A stretch of 64,000 bases of DNA from Procambarus clarkii (GCF_040958095.1 NC_091214.1:9469871-9533870); one strand, 5' to 3'; shown: positions 49,201-53,420, counted from the stretch's first letter. Notes: a model not told the origin generated them from the sequence alone. A program made the numbers and translations.

Positions 49201-52200
49201 GCCAAGGCTGAGAGTCCTTGAGGTTACCTTGAGGAGCTTCCGGGGCTCAGCGCCCCCGCGGCCCGGTCGTCGACCAGGCCTCCTGGTTGCTGGACTGATC
49301 AACCAGGCTGTTGGACGCGGCTGCTCGCAGCCTGACGTATGAGTCACAGCCTGGTTGATCAGGTATCCTTTGGAGGTGCTTATCCAGTTCTCTCTTGAAC
49401 ACTGTGAGGGGTCGGCCAGTTATGCCCCTTATGTGTAGTGGAAGCGTGTTGAACAGTCTCAGGCCTCTGATGTTGATAGAGTTCTCTCTCAGAGTACCTG
49501 TTGCACCTCTGCTTTTCAACGGGGGTATTCTGCACATCCTGCCATGTCTTCTGGTCTCATGTGATGTTATTTCTGTGTTCAGGTTTGGGACCAGCCCCTC
49601 TAATATTTTCCACGTGTAAATTATTATGTACCTCTCCCGCCTGCGCTCAAGGGAGTTCAGTTTTAGGCTCTTTAGTCGGTCCCAATAGTTTAGATGTTTT
49701 ACTGAGTGGATTCTAGCAGTAAAGGATCTCTGCACGCTCTCCAGGTCAGCAATTTCTCCAGCTTTGAAAGGTGCTGTCATTGTGCAGCAGTACTCCACTC
49801 TAGAGAGCACAAGCGTTTTGAAAAGTATCATCATCGGTATAGCATCTCTAGTGTGAAAAGTTCTTGTTATCCAACCTGTCATTTTTCTTGCAGTTGTGAC
49901 GGCTACTTTATTGTGTTCTTTAAAGGTAAGGTCTTCCGACATGAGTACACCCAGATCCTTTACATTGCCTTTTCGTTCTATGTTATGATTTGCCTGAGTT
50001 TTGTACGTGGTTTCCGTTTTTATATTTTCATTTTTTCCATAGCGCATGAGCTGGAACTTATCTTCGTTAAACACCATATTATTTTCTGTAGCCCATAGAA
50101 AGACCTGATCTACATCTGACTGGAGATTCGCCGTGTCCTCTATGTTGCCTACTCTCATGAAGATCCTAGTGTCATCTACAAAGGATGATACAGTGCTATA
50201 GGTTGTGTTCTTGTCTATGTCCGAAATGAGGATGAGAAAAAGTACTGGAGCAAGCACAGTACCCTGGGGGACTGAGCTCTTCACGGTTGATGGGCTGGAT
50301 TTTATTTTGTTGACTATTACACATTGGGTTCTGTTGGTCAGGAAATTGTAGATCCATCTGCCTATTTTTCCGGTAATTCCTTTTGAACGCATTTTATGTG
50401 CAATAACACCATGGTCACATTTATCAAAAGCTTTTGCGAAATCTGTGTAAATTACATCCGCGTTTTGTTTGTCTTCCATAGCATCTAATGCCATATCATA
50501 GTGGTCCAGCAACTGCGACAGGCAAGAGCGCCCTGTTCTGAAACCATGTTGTCCGGGGTTATGAGTTGCTGTGATTCCATGTATTTTGTGATTTTACTTC
50601 TTAGCACTCTCTCAAAAATTTTTATGATGTGCGATGTTAGTGCTATCGGTCTGTAATTTTTTGCCTCTGCCTTATTTCCTCCTTTATGAAGTGGTGCTAT
50701 CTCTGCTGTTTTTAGTATATCAGGAATAACGCCAGTATCTAGGCTGTCTCTCCACAGAATGTGGAGGGCCTGCGATAGTGTTTTTTTACAGTTCTTTATG
50801 AATATGGAGTTCCAAGAATCCGGGCCTGGTGCAGAGTTCATAGGCATACTGTTTATGGCTTCTTCAAAATCCAGTGGGGATAGGGTGACGTCTGATATAT
50901 GATTTGATGTTGGTATCGTATCCATGAAAAATTCATTTGGGTTATCAATCTTTAGTGTGTTTAATGGTTCGCTGAAAACAGAGTCGTACTGCGTCCTCAG
51001 TAGCTCGCTCATTTCTTTGTTGTCATCGGTGAAAGTTCCATCTCCCTTTCGCAGGGGCCCGATACTAGATGTGGTTTTTTATCTTGATTTTGCATAGGAG
51101 AAAATTTTGTCTGCATTGAGTAGATGTTGCAAGCACTGTGTAAATTGATGACTTAAAAATAATGTACTGTATTGTAATACTATTCATGGATATGTGATAC
51201 TCTTACATTGGTAACAATACCATGTATATAAGGGATGGATTCATCTTTCAATGGCAGAGGTAACAGTTTCTGTAGACTTATTGGAGGAAACTACATCTCC
51301 AACTAGTTAGTAGATAGTGGTATGGGTGCAAATAATGGGGAAAAAATATAACAAAAGGAGGATAACACAGGTTATTAAAATGAACAATATTGTTTCAGTA
51401 AAAGTAATCAAAATTTAAAAAGAATGCACAGGAAAGGTGCCTTTTTTTTTATTAACAAGCATGTATATTCTGTACATATAGCAATATACACAAGCATGTA
51501 TATTCTGTATACACAGCAGGGCATTGTTGTGTATATTCTGTATATACAGCAGGGCATTGCTGTGTATATTCTGTATACACAGCAGGGCATTGCTGTGTAT
51601 ATTCTGTATACACAGCAATGTACTGCTATCCTATTCTATATGCAGAGGAAAAAACTAAGTTTAAGTTCATCTAAAAGCCCATCTCACAGGATCTACTGTG
51701 CAGGTATATTATACCAAGTCCAGAAATTTGTGTAACTAGACAGATGACAGCAATAGCTCTTGCTAAGAAATTAGCCATAATAGCACTCACTGAAACATGG
51801 TTGAATATTGACTCTTAGGGACCTACTGGTCGAGTATCAGGTCAAGGCCTATAAGCTCTCATGTTGATATAAGAGATAGAAAAAGAAGGTCAAGTTGCTA
51901 TCAATGTGAATGAGACTTTGAGATGCAGTGCAATTTATTTTATTTATTTATTTATATATGACGACTGAAAAAACAGACGACTGAATTTATATATATATAT
52001 ACACAAGTTCTTACATTCTTGTACAGCCACTGGCACGCATAACTTTTTGGGCAAGTCTTTAATCCTAATTTTTACACACACACACACATCCCCAGGAAGC
52101 AGACCGTAGCAGCTGTCTAACTCCCAGGTATTTATTTACTGCTAGGTGAACAGGCGCATCAGGGTGAAAGAAACTCTGCCCATTTGTTTCTGCCTCTGCC

Positions 52201-53187
52201 GGGAATCGAACCCAGACCCTTAGAACAACGAACCCTGAGCACTGTCCACTCAGCCGTCAGGCCCATCAGGCAATATCTCGCTGGTAACAGAAACCATATG
52301 AACACTGGATAAGCACCTCCAAAGGATACCTGATCAACCAGGCTGTGACTCATATGTCAGGCTGCGAGCAGCCGCGTCCAACAGCCTGGTTGATCAGTCC
52401 GGCAACCAGGAGGCCTGGTCGACGACCGGGCCGCGGGGACGCTAAGCCCCGGAAGCACCTCAAGGTAACACAAGTGAATGTGGGGACAAAAAGTGCAAAT
52501 GGGATATACAGACCCCACACCCCCAGTCTAAGCTATTTGGGCAATAAACCAATCTGGGAAGAGATAAAGGGCACCAAATGCAGTAAGGTGTGCATAATTG
52601 GTAACCAATTATTTTAAGTTACACCTGAAATGATGTGCATAATTAGTGGCTTAATAAAATGTACAAATAATATGCCTACTAATAACTGCAATCTGATTCT
52701 TTGTATATATTATATATGAAATATTAAAATTATATTAAGTTTGGAAGCAATCAAGGTAGTCTAATATACAACTAATCCCAATTTATGGCTCTGAAGTGCA
52801 AGTTTACTTTAAAAATAGTTTAACATTACAGTAGTGGAAGCATATAAATATGGAAACAGTGCATTTCATTGAGTCAAACTAAGAGAACAGGAATGAGAAA
52901 TTATATTGTGGCCATTTTCTTCAGATGAGAAATGTTATACAAGTGAGCAAAGTTGTCCCAAGGTCACGCTCAACCTCTCATACTCTACCATCACAACTAG
53001 CACGTGGTTAATACAGTTTTATCTTGACTTTGATTTGATCAAAACGTAAGATAATATTAGTGAAAGTGGTACCCATGCGTATGTAGATGTGACTGGTGGC
53101 CACATTGGACCCATACATGAAGTCGTTGACAATCCCTCCCTTCTCTGCTTGTCCTCCATCCTGAGGGATGAGTAGTGTGGTGGACAT
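11131..53187 (-). CDS. TMBIM4: TMBIM4 (Lifeguard 4 / Golgi anti-apoptotic protein), five coding exons
   Basis: This is a Bax-inhibitor-1 family membrane protein. Vertebrate TMBIM4 acts in Golgi/ER membranes to dampen calcium release and apoptosis. The joined exons (53,187-53,073; 41,611-41,437; 27,798-27,607; 11,577-11,445; 11,247-11,131) give 732 nt, or 243 codons plus stop, close to human TMBIM4 (238). The phases fit at every junction (1, 0+2, 2 and 0), and all introns are GT-AG. Seven hydrophobic segments are visible at about residues 44-66, 80-96, 102-125, 130-150, 163-181, 184-203 and 214-237. Family motifs include [35 protein letters not shown] and the C-terminal [17 protein letters not shown]. 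Introns 1-3 are 11.5, 13.6 and 16.0 kb of transposons, while intron 4 is 197 bp. No exon is broken, so the gene looks functional. Membership of the LFG4 subgroup rather than other Lifeguard proteins rests on the short N-terminus and these motifs. Confidence 0.95.
11445..11577 (-). CDS. TMBIM4: TMBIM4 coding exon 4
   Basis: The acceptor CCCCCACAG is followed by A|CTG. The exon encodes [15 protein letters not shown], then [14 protein letters not shown], and ends IVYDTQ at donor GTATGT. It carries membrane segments 5 and 6. The YDTQ end corresponds to the YDTH found in most family members. Confidence 0.96.
11740..12430 (+). pseudogene. LINE endonuclease fragment
   Basis: Read in plus-strand frames with stops and at least one shift, this resembles the middle of an AP endonuclease. 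It shows [44 protein letters not shown] and [14 protein letters not shown]. The GDFN and SDH motifs are catalytic-site landmarks of LINE endonucleases. Coding similarity fades after about 12,330. It lies inside TMBIM4 intron 3, antisense to the gene. Confidence 0.7.
12440..13758. other. Intronic sequence, no recognised gene
   Basis: No protein family is recognisable. A short stretch near 13,022 (AAAACACCATTTTCTGGGG) resembles the terminal motif of the DIRS-like family described here. This may be the remnant of a diverged relative, but the match is too short to assign. Confidence 0.4.
13763..14459 (+). mobile_element. TTAA-flanked piggyBac-like repeat, family Q, copy 1
   Basis: TTAA at 13,759-13,762 is followed by CCCTTAGACTGCGTATATT, a piggyBac-type CCC end. 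About 600 bp match the sequence at 35,906-36,289 plus 38,921-39,128. Shared blocks include AACAAATCTCCAACTT, AGAGATGCAAGCACCTGTC and ATGTCCCAAAAATATTTT. It is non-coding. No complementary right end was found before the next TTAA element begins at 14,460. Confidence 0.6.
14757..15163. repeat. Inverted terminal repeat, 3' side of copy A
   Basis: It is complementary to 20,160-20,589 over blocks such as GATATGCTAATGTCAGAC, ATCAGTCATGTGTATGGAG, CCCCTCAGAGAGGCAAG and GCCGAACTAGTGGATAG. The outermost ~28 bases (CCAGCGTTGAATG onward) have no partner in the other terminal repeat. Unequal outer ends are typical of DIRS termini. Confidence 0.85.
15216..15303. repeat. Internal complementary region (circle-junction copy) of copy A
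   Basis: The first part is the reverse complement of the left outer end (GGGTCTCACCCAGAAAATGG, then CGTTTCATTACATCC). It is followed directly by the reverse complement of the right outer end (TTTTCTGGGGGTAGCCCC, then GACTCCCCGGAGC). Joined in one block, these represent both termini fused with AAAA between them. In DIRS elements this template lets the ends be completed during circle formation. The same block occurs in copy B. Confidence 0.82.
15310..16250 (-). pseudogene. DIRS tyrosine recombinase, decayed (copy A)
   Basis: Minus-strand frames preserve pieces of the recombinase in order. [19 protein letters not shown] is the N-terminal SAM-like domain. Fragments around [19 protein letters not shown] and [11 protein letters not shown] are the C-terminal parts. 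They align with better-kept counterparts in copy B. A 59-bp tandem duplication (15,979-16,096) and several shifts destroy the frame. The recombinase would insert the circular DNA copy. The assignment rests on motif order and context. Confidence 0.65.
15979..16096. repeat. 59-bp tandem duplication
   Basis: Two identical 59-bp units start ATGGTGCAAGCGGTGCACG at 15,979 and 16,038, with the start of a third at 16,097. The duplication lies within the decayed recombinase and is absent from copy B at 29,583-29,640, so it arose in copy A's lineage. Confidence 0.85.
17105..17412 (-). mobile_element. LINE 3' end embedded in DIRS-like copy A
   Basis: The minus strand reads [16 protein letters not shown], then a degenerate stretch, then [10 protein letters not shown]. 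It ends in GGGCTTGGGGTGTAAAAG followed by CTCCCAGTACCCCATC. This parallels the end of the LINE at 4,690-4,990, including its stop region and first 3' UTR bases. The same piece occurs in copy D from about 63,690 on, so it was inserted in the ancestor of both. Confidence 0.75.
18176..18262. repeat. 20-bp minisatellite, about four units (copy A)
   Basis: Units resemble GGGCGACAAGTAGCCCAACC with several substitutions. The same position in copy D carries about 19 near-identical units (62,538-62,917), and copy B keeps only one or two near 31,650. Confidence 0.8.
18374..18870 (-). CDS. gag-like frame of DIRS-like element, copy A
   Basis: The open minus-strand frame contains [18 protein letters not shown], then [19 protein letters not shown], then [15 protein letters not shown] and [20 protein letters not shown]. 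It ends [11 protein letters not shown]. The block around [12 protein letters not shown] is kept in the same frame in copies B and D, which suggests real protein-coding ancestry. Its position between the 5' terminal repeat and the recombinase is where DIRS gag lies. I recognise no domain, so gag is a positional inference. No start codon is clear upstream. Confidence 0.5.
19675..19920 (-). mobile_element. tRNA-derived SINE with LINE-type 3' tail, inserted in copy A
   Basis: The minus strand begins with a tRNA-like head (GGCCGAGCGGACAGCACGC, B box GGGGTCGATCCC). It ends with GGAGGCCTGGTCGAGGACCG and GGGGACACTAAAGCCCCGAA, the same tail as the LINE at 49.2 kb. A 6-bp target duplication, AAAGAG, flanks it (19,669-19,674 and 19,921-19,926). 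Copies B, C and D have the uninterrupted site. Confidence 0.88.
20160..20589. repeat. Inverted terminal repeat, 5' side of copy A
   Basis: It is the complement of 14,785-15,163. It ends GAGCCGACGGGGCTCCCC followed by CCAG|AAA and then returns to family P sequence (TGCCATAATATTC). Confidence 0.85.
20780..21250. repeat. Internal ~180-bp tandem-like repeats of family P
   Basis: Three spaced repeats share CACCATACCAGCTTAG-like and ATGTAGATACTTATATATAA-like blocks (near 20,798, 20,985 and 21,160). Family P copy 2 has four (37,280-37,890), and copy 3 has the set reversed. They make up most of the element's interior. Confidence 0.75.
21607..21634. repeat. Poly(T) tract
   Basis: An uninterrupted T-run near the right end of family P copy 1. 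The equivalent place in copy 3 is a poly(A) run at 43,176-43,214, as expected for opposite orientation. Confidence 0.9.
21690..22360. other. AT-rich intronic spacer
   Basis: No gene, repeat family or motif is recognised. It lies between family P copy 1 and a piggyBac remnant. Confidence 0.5.
22368..23228 (-). mobile_element. piggyBac element remnant (copy 1), cut by a DIRS-like fragment
   Basis: It matches 41,638-42,590 over its whole length, with blocks such as TTATTGTGAAATTCCC, GACGTCATCAGGGCCTGG and CAGTAGAACATTCATAATG. It breaks off after GCTAACACTGTTC, where DIRS-type coding sequence begins. The outer left end reads TTATCCACCG, a mutated TTAACCACCG. Confidence 0.8.
22883..23074 (-). pseudogene. 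piggyBac transposase C-terminal cysteine-rich domain
   Basis: The frame encodes [20 protein letters not shown], then [20 protein letters not shown] and PPKY-stop. The spacing of Cys-x2-Cys, Cys-x2-Cys and a final Cys before an aromatic F/Y-rich tail matches the zinc-binding cysteine-rich domain that ends piggyBac transposases and binds the transposon ends. No catalytic DDD core is found upstream. The second copy at 42.1-42.3 kb has the same domain with one stop codon. Confidence 0.7.
23229..24353 (-). pseudogene. DIRS-type reverse transcriptase fragment
   Basis: Motifs in order on the minus strand are [16 protein letters not shown] near 24,160, [19 protein letters not shown] near 23,940, and [13 protein letters not shown] near 23,810. 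Then come [20 protein letters not shown] near 23,710 and the catalytic [11 protein letters not shown] near 23,620, followed by the thumb region. The YLDDWL box and the CLPFGLNxAPxxFTR motif are diagnostic of DIRS/Ngaro-type enzymes. One in-frame TAG interrupts it near 24,095. It ends abruptly at 23,229 in a piggyBac remnant, so RNase H and recombinase are lost. This is the only DIRS-type RT in the window. Confidence 0.88.
24354..24890 (-). pseudogene. DIRS-like sequence upstream of the reverse transcriptase
   Basis: GC-rich sequence continues in the same orientation and ends where a plus-strand LINE begins near 24,891. Minus-strand frames are broken by stops and have no motif I can name. By position it should be the end of gag. 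Confidence 0.45.
24891..27125 (+). pseudogene. LINE reverse transcriptase, split by a TTAA MITE
   Basis: From 24,891 the frame shows [63 protein letters not shown] and [14 protein letters not shown]. It then meets a stop at 25,481. Coding continues to 25,573, is interrupted by the MITE at 25,578-26,467, and resumes with KERDLGVF. The rest (26,548 on) shows [55 protein letters not shown] and [13 protein letters not shown]. The 3' end is GTAACTACACTTAGGTAATT near 27,120. The endonuclease is missing (5' truncation). The CR1/L2-type affinity is inferred from motif style. Confidence 0.85.
25578..26467. mobile_element. TTAA MITE (piggyBac-type), 890 bp
   Basis: TTAA at 25,574-25,577 and 26,468-26,471 flank ends CACTTTGGCGTACC and, reversed, CACTTTTGCCCGGGC. 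Near the right end a 37-bp motif around GGATGACGCAATGCTGCGTC is repeated. Removing the element and one TTAA rejoins the LINE reverse-transcriptase frame. It has no transposase. Confidence 0.85.
27607..27798 (-). CDS. TMBIM4: TMBIM4 coding exon 3
   Basis: The acceptor TGTCTTTCAG is followed by the last base of the Arg codon. The exon encodes [15 protein letters not shown] through [15 protein letters not shown], which covers membrane segments 3 and 4 and the conserved loop between 4 and 5. The donor is GG|GTGAGT. The HxxPxN and QxKxDF positions match TMBIM4 of other animals. Confidence 0.96.
28035..28172 (+). pseudogene. LINE fragment, left half of an element split by DIRS-like copy B
   Basis: The plus-strand frame reads KPKWITKDL, then a decayed basic stretch. 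That composition is usual for the linker between endonuclease and reverse transcriptase. The protein logic resumes at 35,495 on the far side of the 7.3-kb DIRS-like insertion. Confidence 0.6.
28680..29030. repeat. Internal complementary region of copy B, split by the MITE
   Basis: With the MITE removed it reads as the reverse complement of the left end, then AAAA, then the reverse complement of the right end (TTTTCTGGGGGGAGCCC), as in copy A. This confirms that the region is a family feature. Confidence 0.78.
28707..28966. mobile_element. MITE inside the internal complementary region of copy B
   Basis: Terminal inverted repeats are GGGCCAGATTCACGAAAGCA on the left and the complement of GGAGCCAGATTCACGAAAGC on the right, with an AT-rich non-coding middle. 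Comparison with copy A shows the uninterrupted CACCCAGAAAATGGCG. The duplication could be AG or CCAG, because the flanks are ambiguous. Confidence 0.8.
28990..29730 (-). pseudogene. DIRS tyrosine recombinase (copy B), frameshifted
   Basis: Successive minus-strand frames give the enzyme in order. [19 protein letters not shown] and [16 protein letters not shown] are the N-terminal domain (near 29,670-29,580). [19 protein letters not shown], then [10 protein letters not shown] and SQPAVYPRA, precede the usual HxxR region (29,450-29,260). [19 protein letters not shown] carries the candidate nucleophile tyrosine in ARYL (near 29,190). At least two frameshifts and a damaged HxxR segment make it inactive. 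It is the best-preserved recombinase in the window. Confidence 0.72.
30900..31080. repeat. Two tandem copies of a short retroelement 3' tail
   Basis: GGAGCCGCCTCATATGGGCC at 30,908 and GAGCTGCCACGTATGGGCC near 30,990 are two copies of one tail. It ends in T/G-rich words such as TGTTCTGATGTTTG and TGTATGTTCTATG. A third copy lies at about 39,993-40,025. The parent element is not identified. Confidence 0.6.
32287..32571 (-). CDS. gag-like frame, copy B
   Basis: The frame holds [19 protein letters not shown], then [18 protein letters not shown], in register with copies A and D. It then ends early (APVFFL-stop) where the others continue. It is a partial frame. The function is inferred from position only. 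Confidence 0.45.
   Translation of the reverse strand: MFAPRKPRGCPVLVGGLVGKPPPPPFLPASGSLLSVVWGRGRDFHGFETRLVSGNSPSGVATGAFKPVPPAVLYESASGLPSFVLFTAAPVFFL
33589..34471 (+). pseudogene. LINE reverse-transcriptase fragment within that insertion
   Basis: The frame starts directly at the insertion edge: [20 protein letters not shown], then [15 protein letters not shown] and KSGVP[14 protein letters not shown], where a Gln codon has become TAA. A YADD-like region follows near 33,845, out of frame. The C-terminal part (34,245-34,471) reads [19 protein letters not shown], then [18 protein letters not shown] and ends TPRSHSW. Several stops and shifts make it dead. The clade is not assigned. Confidence 0.8.
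34570..34830. repeat. TA/TATG-rich microsatellite
   Basis: Runs of TATATG, TATG and TA form the 3' UTR region of the LINE insertion. Apparent long Tyr/Ile reading frames here are repeat artefacts. Confidence 0.9.
35495..35901 (+). pseudogene. LINE fragment, right half of the element split by DIRS-like copy B
   Basis: It starts with [18 protein letters not shown] and continues in a second frame with [20 protein letters not shown], then STSIFNKYF-like ISVFSKEE and [11 protein letters not shown]. The order (basic KRNYE helix, GxLKxExG, NKYFxSVF, KPxKSPG) is the endonuclease-to-RT linker of LINEs. It is cut at 35,902 by a TTAA element. Confidence 0.78.
36600..36765 (-). pseudogene. Tigger-like transposase C-terminal fragment
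   Basis: The minus-strand frame reads [20 protein letters not shown], then [20 protein letters not shown] and PSG. The ILKQRQKQ..DxFF ending is characteristic of Tigger transposase tails. It begins at the insertion point of family P copy 2. Confidence 0.72.
36770..38353 (+). mobile_element. piggyBac-like non-autonomous element, family P, copy 2
   Basis: TTAA at 36,766-36,769 and 38,354-38,357 flank ends CCCTTAAAGTGCGCATCACG and, reversed, CCCTTAACATGCTCGG. The left subterminal region carries two copies of CGCATCACGTCATATGA. The interior has four spaced repeats with ACTTATATATAACG-type cores. There is no transposase frame. It lies inside the Tigger-like element. Confidence 0.9.
38358..38640 (-). 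pseudogene. Tigger-like transposase helix-turn-helix fragment
   Basis: The minus strand reads [20 protein letters not shown], followed by a decayed region. This resembles the CENP-B/pogo N-terminal DNA-binding domain. Several stops are present. Confidence 0.5.
39129..41306 (-). mobile_element. DIRS-like element copy C, internally deleted
   Basis: The left terminal repeat (39,129-39,568) begins ACCAGTGTTGAATGTAATG. The right portion (40,439-41,306) covers the 5' leader and terminal repeat, ending CTCCCCCTAG|AAA. Gag and recombinase are gone, and 870 bp of other repeat sequence sits between. The left flank is AAATAAA. The right edge lies about 130 bp from TMBIM4 exon 2. Confidence 0.82.
39570..40438. 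repeat. Composite repeat insertion in copy C
   Basis: It contains the CTCGTATGGGCCAATAGGCC tail (39,993-40,025) and a single arm of the foldback family (GACTTGAGAATGGTCCAGGA near 40,123), with pyrimidine-rich sequence between. No coding frame is recognised. The element's identity is unknown. Confidence 0.5.
41437..41611 (-). CDS. TMBIM4: TMBIM4 coding exon 2
   Basis: The acceptor TTGTTCCAG precedes GG|TTT, completing the split Gly codon. The exon encodes [17 protein letters not shown], the first membrane segment, the loop, and the second membrane segment ending LLIALHVK. It ends with two bases of an Arg codon before donor GTAAAT. Only 22 intron bases separate its 5' edge from the TTAA of a piggyBac-like element (41,634-41,637). 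Confidence 0.95.
41638..43114 (-). mobile_element. piggyBac-derived element, complete TTAA to TTAA, transposase core deleted
   Basis: TTAA at 41,634-41,637 and 43,115-43,118 flank ends CCACCGAGTTTATTG and, reversed, CCACTTAACTGCGCCAGCCG. On the minus strand an acidic Ser-rich piece ([11 protein letters not shown] near 42,700) resembles a transposase N-terminus. The C-terminal cysteine-rich domain (42,135-42,290: [10 protein letters not shown]-stop-RNRKRK, then [19 protein letters not shown]) is retained. The catalytic middle is absent. The left end sits 22 bp from the exon 2 acceptor junction. Confidence 0.8.
42405..42540. repeat. ~39-bp tandem repeat, three to four units
   Basis: Units contain GGAAGAGATTCAGCTAGCCT and CAAAGAGTGTCCGTCAGTCA. 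The homologous piece at 23,115-23,180 has about one and a half units, so the number varies between copies. Confidence 0.85.
43119..44877 (-). mobile_element. piggyBac-like non-autonomous element, family P, copy 3
   Basis: In opposite orientation to copies 1 and 2. TTAA at 43,115-43,118 (shared with the neighbouring piggyBac element) and 44,878-44,881 flank CCCTTAACATGCTAGGGG and, reversed, CCCTTAAACTGCGCAACACG. It carries a poly(A) run at 43,176-43,214, the reversed internal repeats, and the GGCATTTTTAGGCGATGC block that marks the site where DIRS-like copy A landed in copy 1. Confidence 0.9.
44890..45668 (+). pseudogene. Jockey-like LINE ORF1 fragment with zinc knuckles
   Basis: The plus frame reads [14 protein letters not shown], then [13 protein letters not shown] and [18 protein letters not shown], which are three CCHC/CCHH-like knuckles, one degenerate. 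A Pro/Gln-rich stretch follows with two stops. It starts right after family P copy 3. The following endonuclease belongs to the same element. Confidence 0.78.
45678..46374 (+). pseudogene. Jockey-like LINE ORF2 endonuclease part
   Basis: It starts [20 protein letters not shown] and continues [29 protein letters not shown], then in a second frame [20 protein letters not shown] and [14 protein letters not shown], ExW, GDxNA and SDH are the catalytic landmarks of LINE endonucleases. At least two shifts are present, and it ends in an A-rich tract at 46,374. Confidence 0.82.
46488..46868 (+). CDS. Unrecognised 126-residue protein with an HH...CCNPF motif
   Basis: It is open from an ATG at 46,488. 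The middle contains [18 protein letters not shown], then [20 protein letters not shown], a Cys/His pattern that looks metal-binding. I have an impression of similar Cys/His blocks in unnamed invertebrate, possibly transposon-associated, proteins but cannot name a family. It lies between two halves of a Jockey-like LINE, inside TMBIM4 intron 1 and antisense to it. It may be a fragment of another mobile element inserted there. No promoter or splice sites are evident. Confidence 0.35.
   Translation: MNQDSIGLLPCAIASHERGSSECHLTTYTHNKGLKFLKQYSAEDQKLIAKRSELNLDGESQVCLHHEALLLMKFKFLQKTCCNPFKKKCHVKRKDLQPITVDTAEDNPRIRLHMRLGNLSDTQLTG
46869..47580. other. Intronic sequence with no recognised feature
   Basis: Mixed AT-rich sequence between the unrecognised frame and the resumed LINE. 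A short repeat (TTGAGATATA, twice near 47,220) is present. Nothing else is identified. Confidence 0.45.
47585..48290 (+). pseudogene. Jockey-like LINE ORF2 reverse-transcriptase N-terminal part
   Basis: Pieces in order across shifting frames are [86 protein letters not shown] and [16 protein letters not shown]. This is the linker and first RT blocks of the LINE whose endonuclease lies at 45.7-46.4 kb. It stops before the catalytic YxDD. Confidence 0.8.
48465..48690 (+). mobile_element. tRNA-derived SINE (family 2)
   Basis: It shares CCGGGCAGGACAGAAATAG, TTCCTATCACTTAATGCACC, AGTAAGTACCCAGCTTGCTG and GGACCTTGATATAAACCTAA with the copies at 9.6 and 55.6 kb. The B-box region is GGTCAGAATCCC. 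It is directly followed by a family 1 SINE. Confidence 0.72.
48696..48990 (+). mobile_element. tRNA-derived SINE (family 1)
   Basis: The head GGTAGCCTGGTGGATAGCGC has an A-box, and GCGGGTTCGATTCCCGC is a perfect B-box stem of a tRNA. The body is GAAACAAATGGGCAAAGTTT, then a GT/GA microsatellite, with a tail GCTCAACCCCCGCAAACACA and ACTAGGTGAATTC. The tail differs from that of the SINE at 19.7 kb although the body is the same. It is not a functional tRNA, being continuous with SINE sequence and lacking a clean anticodon arm. Confidence 0.8.
49029..51110 (-). mobile_element. 5'-truncated LINE with (ATT)n tail
   Basis: The minus-strand element starts near 51,110 in the endonuclease-RT linker and ends with a trinucleotide tail of about nine units at 49,029-49,056. 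The end of its coding region doubles as the tail found on a SINE (19.7 kb) and on the solo copy at 52.3 kb. Confidence 0.88.
49247..51105 (-). pseudogene. LINE reverse transcriptase (one frameshift, one early stop)
   Basis: Motifs in order are [55 protein letters not shown], then a one-base deletion near 50,560. After the shift come [53 protein letters not shown] and the catalytic [10 protein letters not shown]. Then follow [35 protein letters not shown] and the terminal [20 protein letters not shown]. The only other defect seen is a stop near 51,080, so decay is light. It is a sister of the LINE at 4.2 kb. The catalytic FVDD is intact. Confidence 0.88.
51460..51622. repeat. 33-bp tandem repeat, about five units
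   Basis: Units contain the palindromic-looking TGTGTATATTCTGTATACAC followed by AGCAGGGCATTGC. The first two units are diverged. No coding role is seen. Confidence 0.88.
52080..52268 (-). mobile_element. tRNA-derived SINE (family 1)
   Basis: The minus strand begins with a tRNA-like head (GACGGCTGAGTGGACAGTGC; B box GGGTTCGATTCCCGGC). It continues CAGAAACAAATGGGCAGAGT and CACCCTGATGCGCC, and ends in a CA/TG microsatellite at 52,072-52,090. Confidence 0.78.
52300..52470 (+). mobile_element. Solo LINE 3' end (5'-truncated copy of the 49-kb LINE family)
   Basis: It starts GGATAAGCACCTCCAAAGGA and continues CCTGATCAACCAGGCTGTGA through GGCCTGGTCGACGACCGGGC to CGGAAGCACCTCAAGGTAAC. It is nearly identical to the reverse complement of 49,205-49,385. 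Confidence 0.9.
52471..53072. other. Intron 1 sequence next to exon 1, no feature recognised
   Basis: AT-rich sequence with no repeats or coding motifs recognised. Confidence 0.5.
53073..53187 (-). CDS. TMBIM4: TMBIM4 coding exon 1
   Basis: It encodes 38 residues starting [12 protein letters not shown] and ending SHIYIRM, plus the first base of a Gly codon. The ATG at 53,187 is the first in frame, because an in-frame TGA lies at 53,298-53,296 with no ATG between. The donor is G|GTACCA. The N-terminus is short and cytosolic, without the proline-rich tail of Lifeguard 1-3. Confidence 0.93.
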
Positions 53188-53420
53188 GGTGTAGCGGCCG
53201 GTGTAACGACAGGTATAGCGGCAGGTGTAGCGGCAGGTGTAGCGACAGGTGTAGCGGCAGGTGTAGCGACAGATGCGAGGGGCAGGAGAGGGCCGTCAAG
53301 GACTGGTGTTGGAAGCTGTCATCAGCTGATGGTCAACTGGTCGCCATGTCTCGACACCTCTACTGCCTCCGGCTCCTCTCCTCGATCTCACTCCTCCTTC
53401 CCCACTCACAACCCTAAACT
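53188..53420 (-). promoter_or_regulatory. Probable 5' UTR and promoter-proximal region of TMBIM4
   Basis: The sequence between the start codon and about 53,420 is less AT-rich than its flanks, and no TATA box at a plausible spacing is evident. It contains the 12-bp repeat tract next to the start codon. The transcription start is not determinable from sequence. Confidence 0.45.
53189..53272. repeat. 12-bp tandem repeat in the TMBIM4 5' UTR, seven units
   Basis: Units are variants of GTGTAGCGGCAG (minus strand CTGCCGCTACAC). The tract ends directly at the ACC-ATG start context. It has no stop codon in frame with TMBIM4, but an in-frame TGA lies upstream at 53,298-53,296 and no ATG lies between. 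Confidence 0.9.

Noticed and set aside
49000-49347. 115-codon minus-strand frame ending in poly-Asn
   Set aside because: It combines the LINE 3' UTR with its (ATT)n tail, read out of frame.
53057-53299. 80-codon His/Leu-rich minus-strand frame across TMBIM4 exon 1
   Set aside because: It needs a TTG start and consists of the 12-bp repeat read in another frame. The TMBIM4 frame is supported by homology and splicing.
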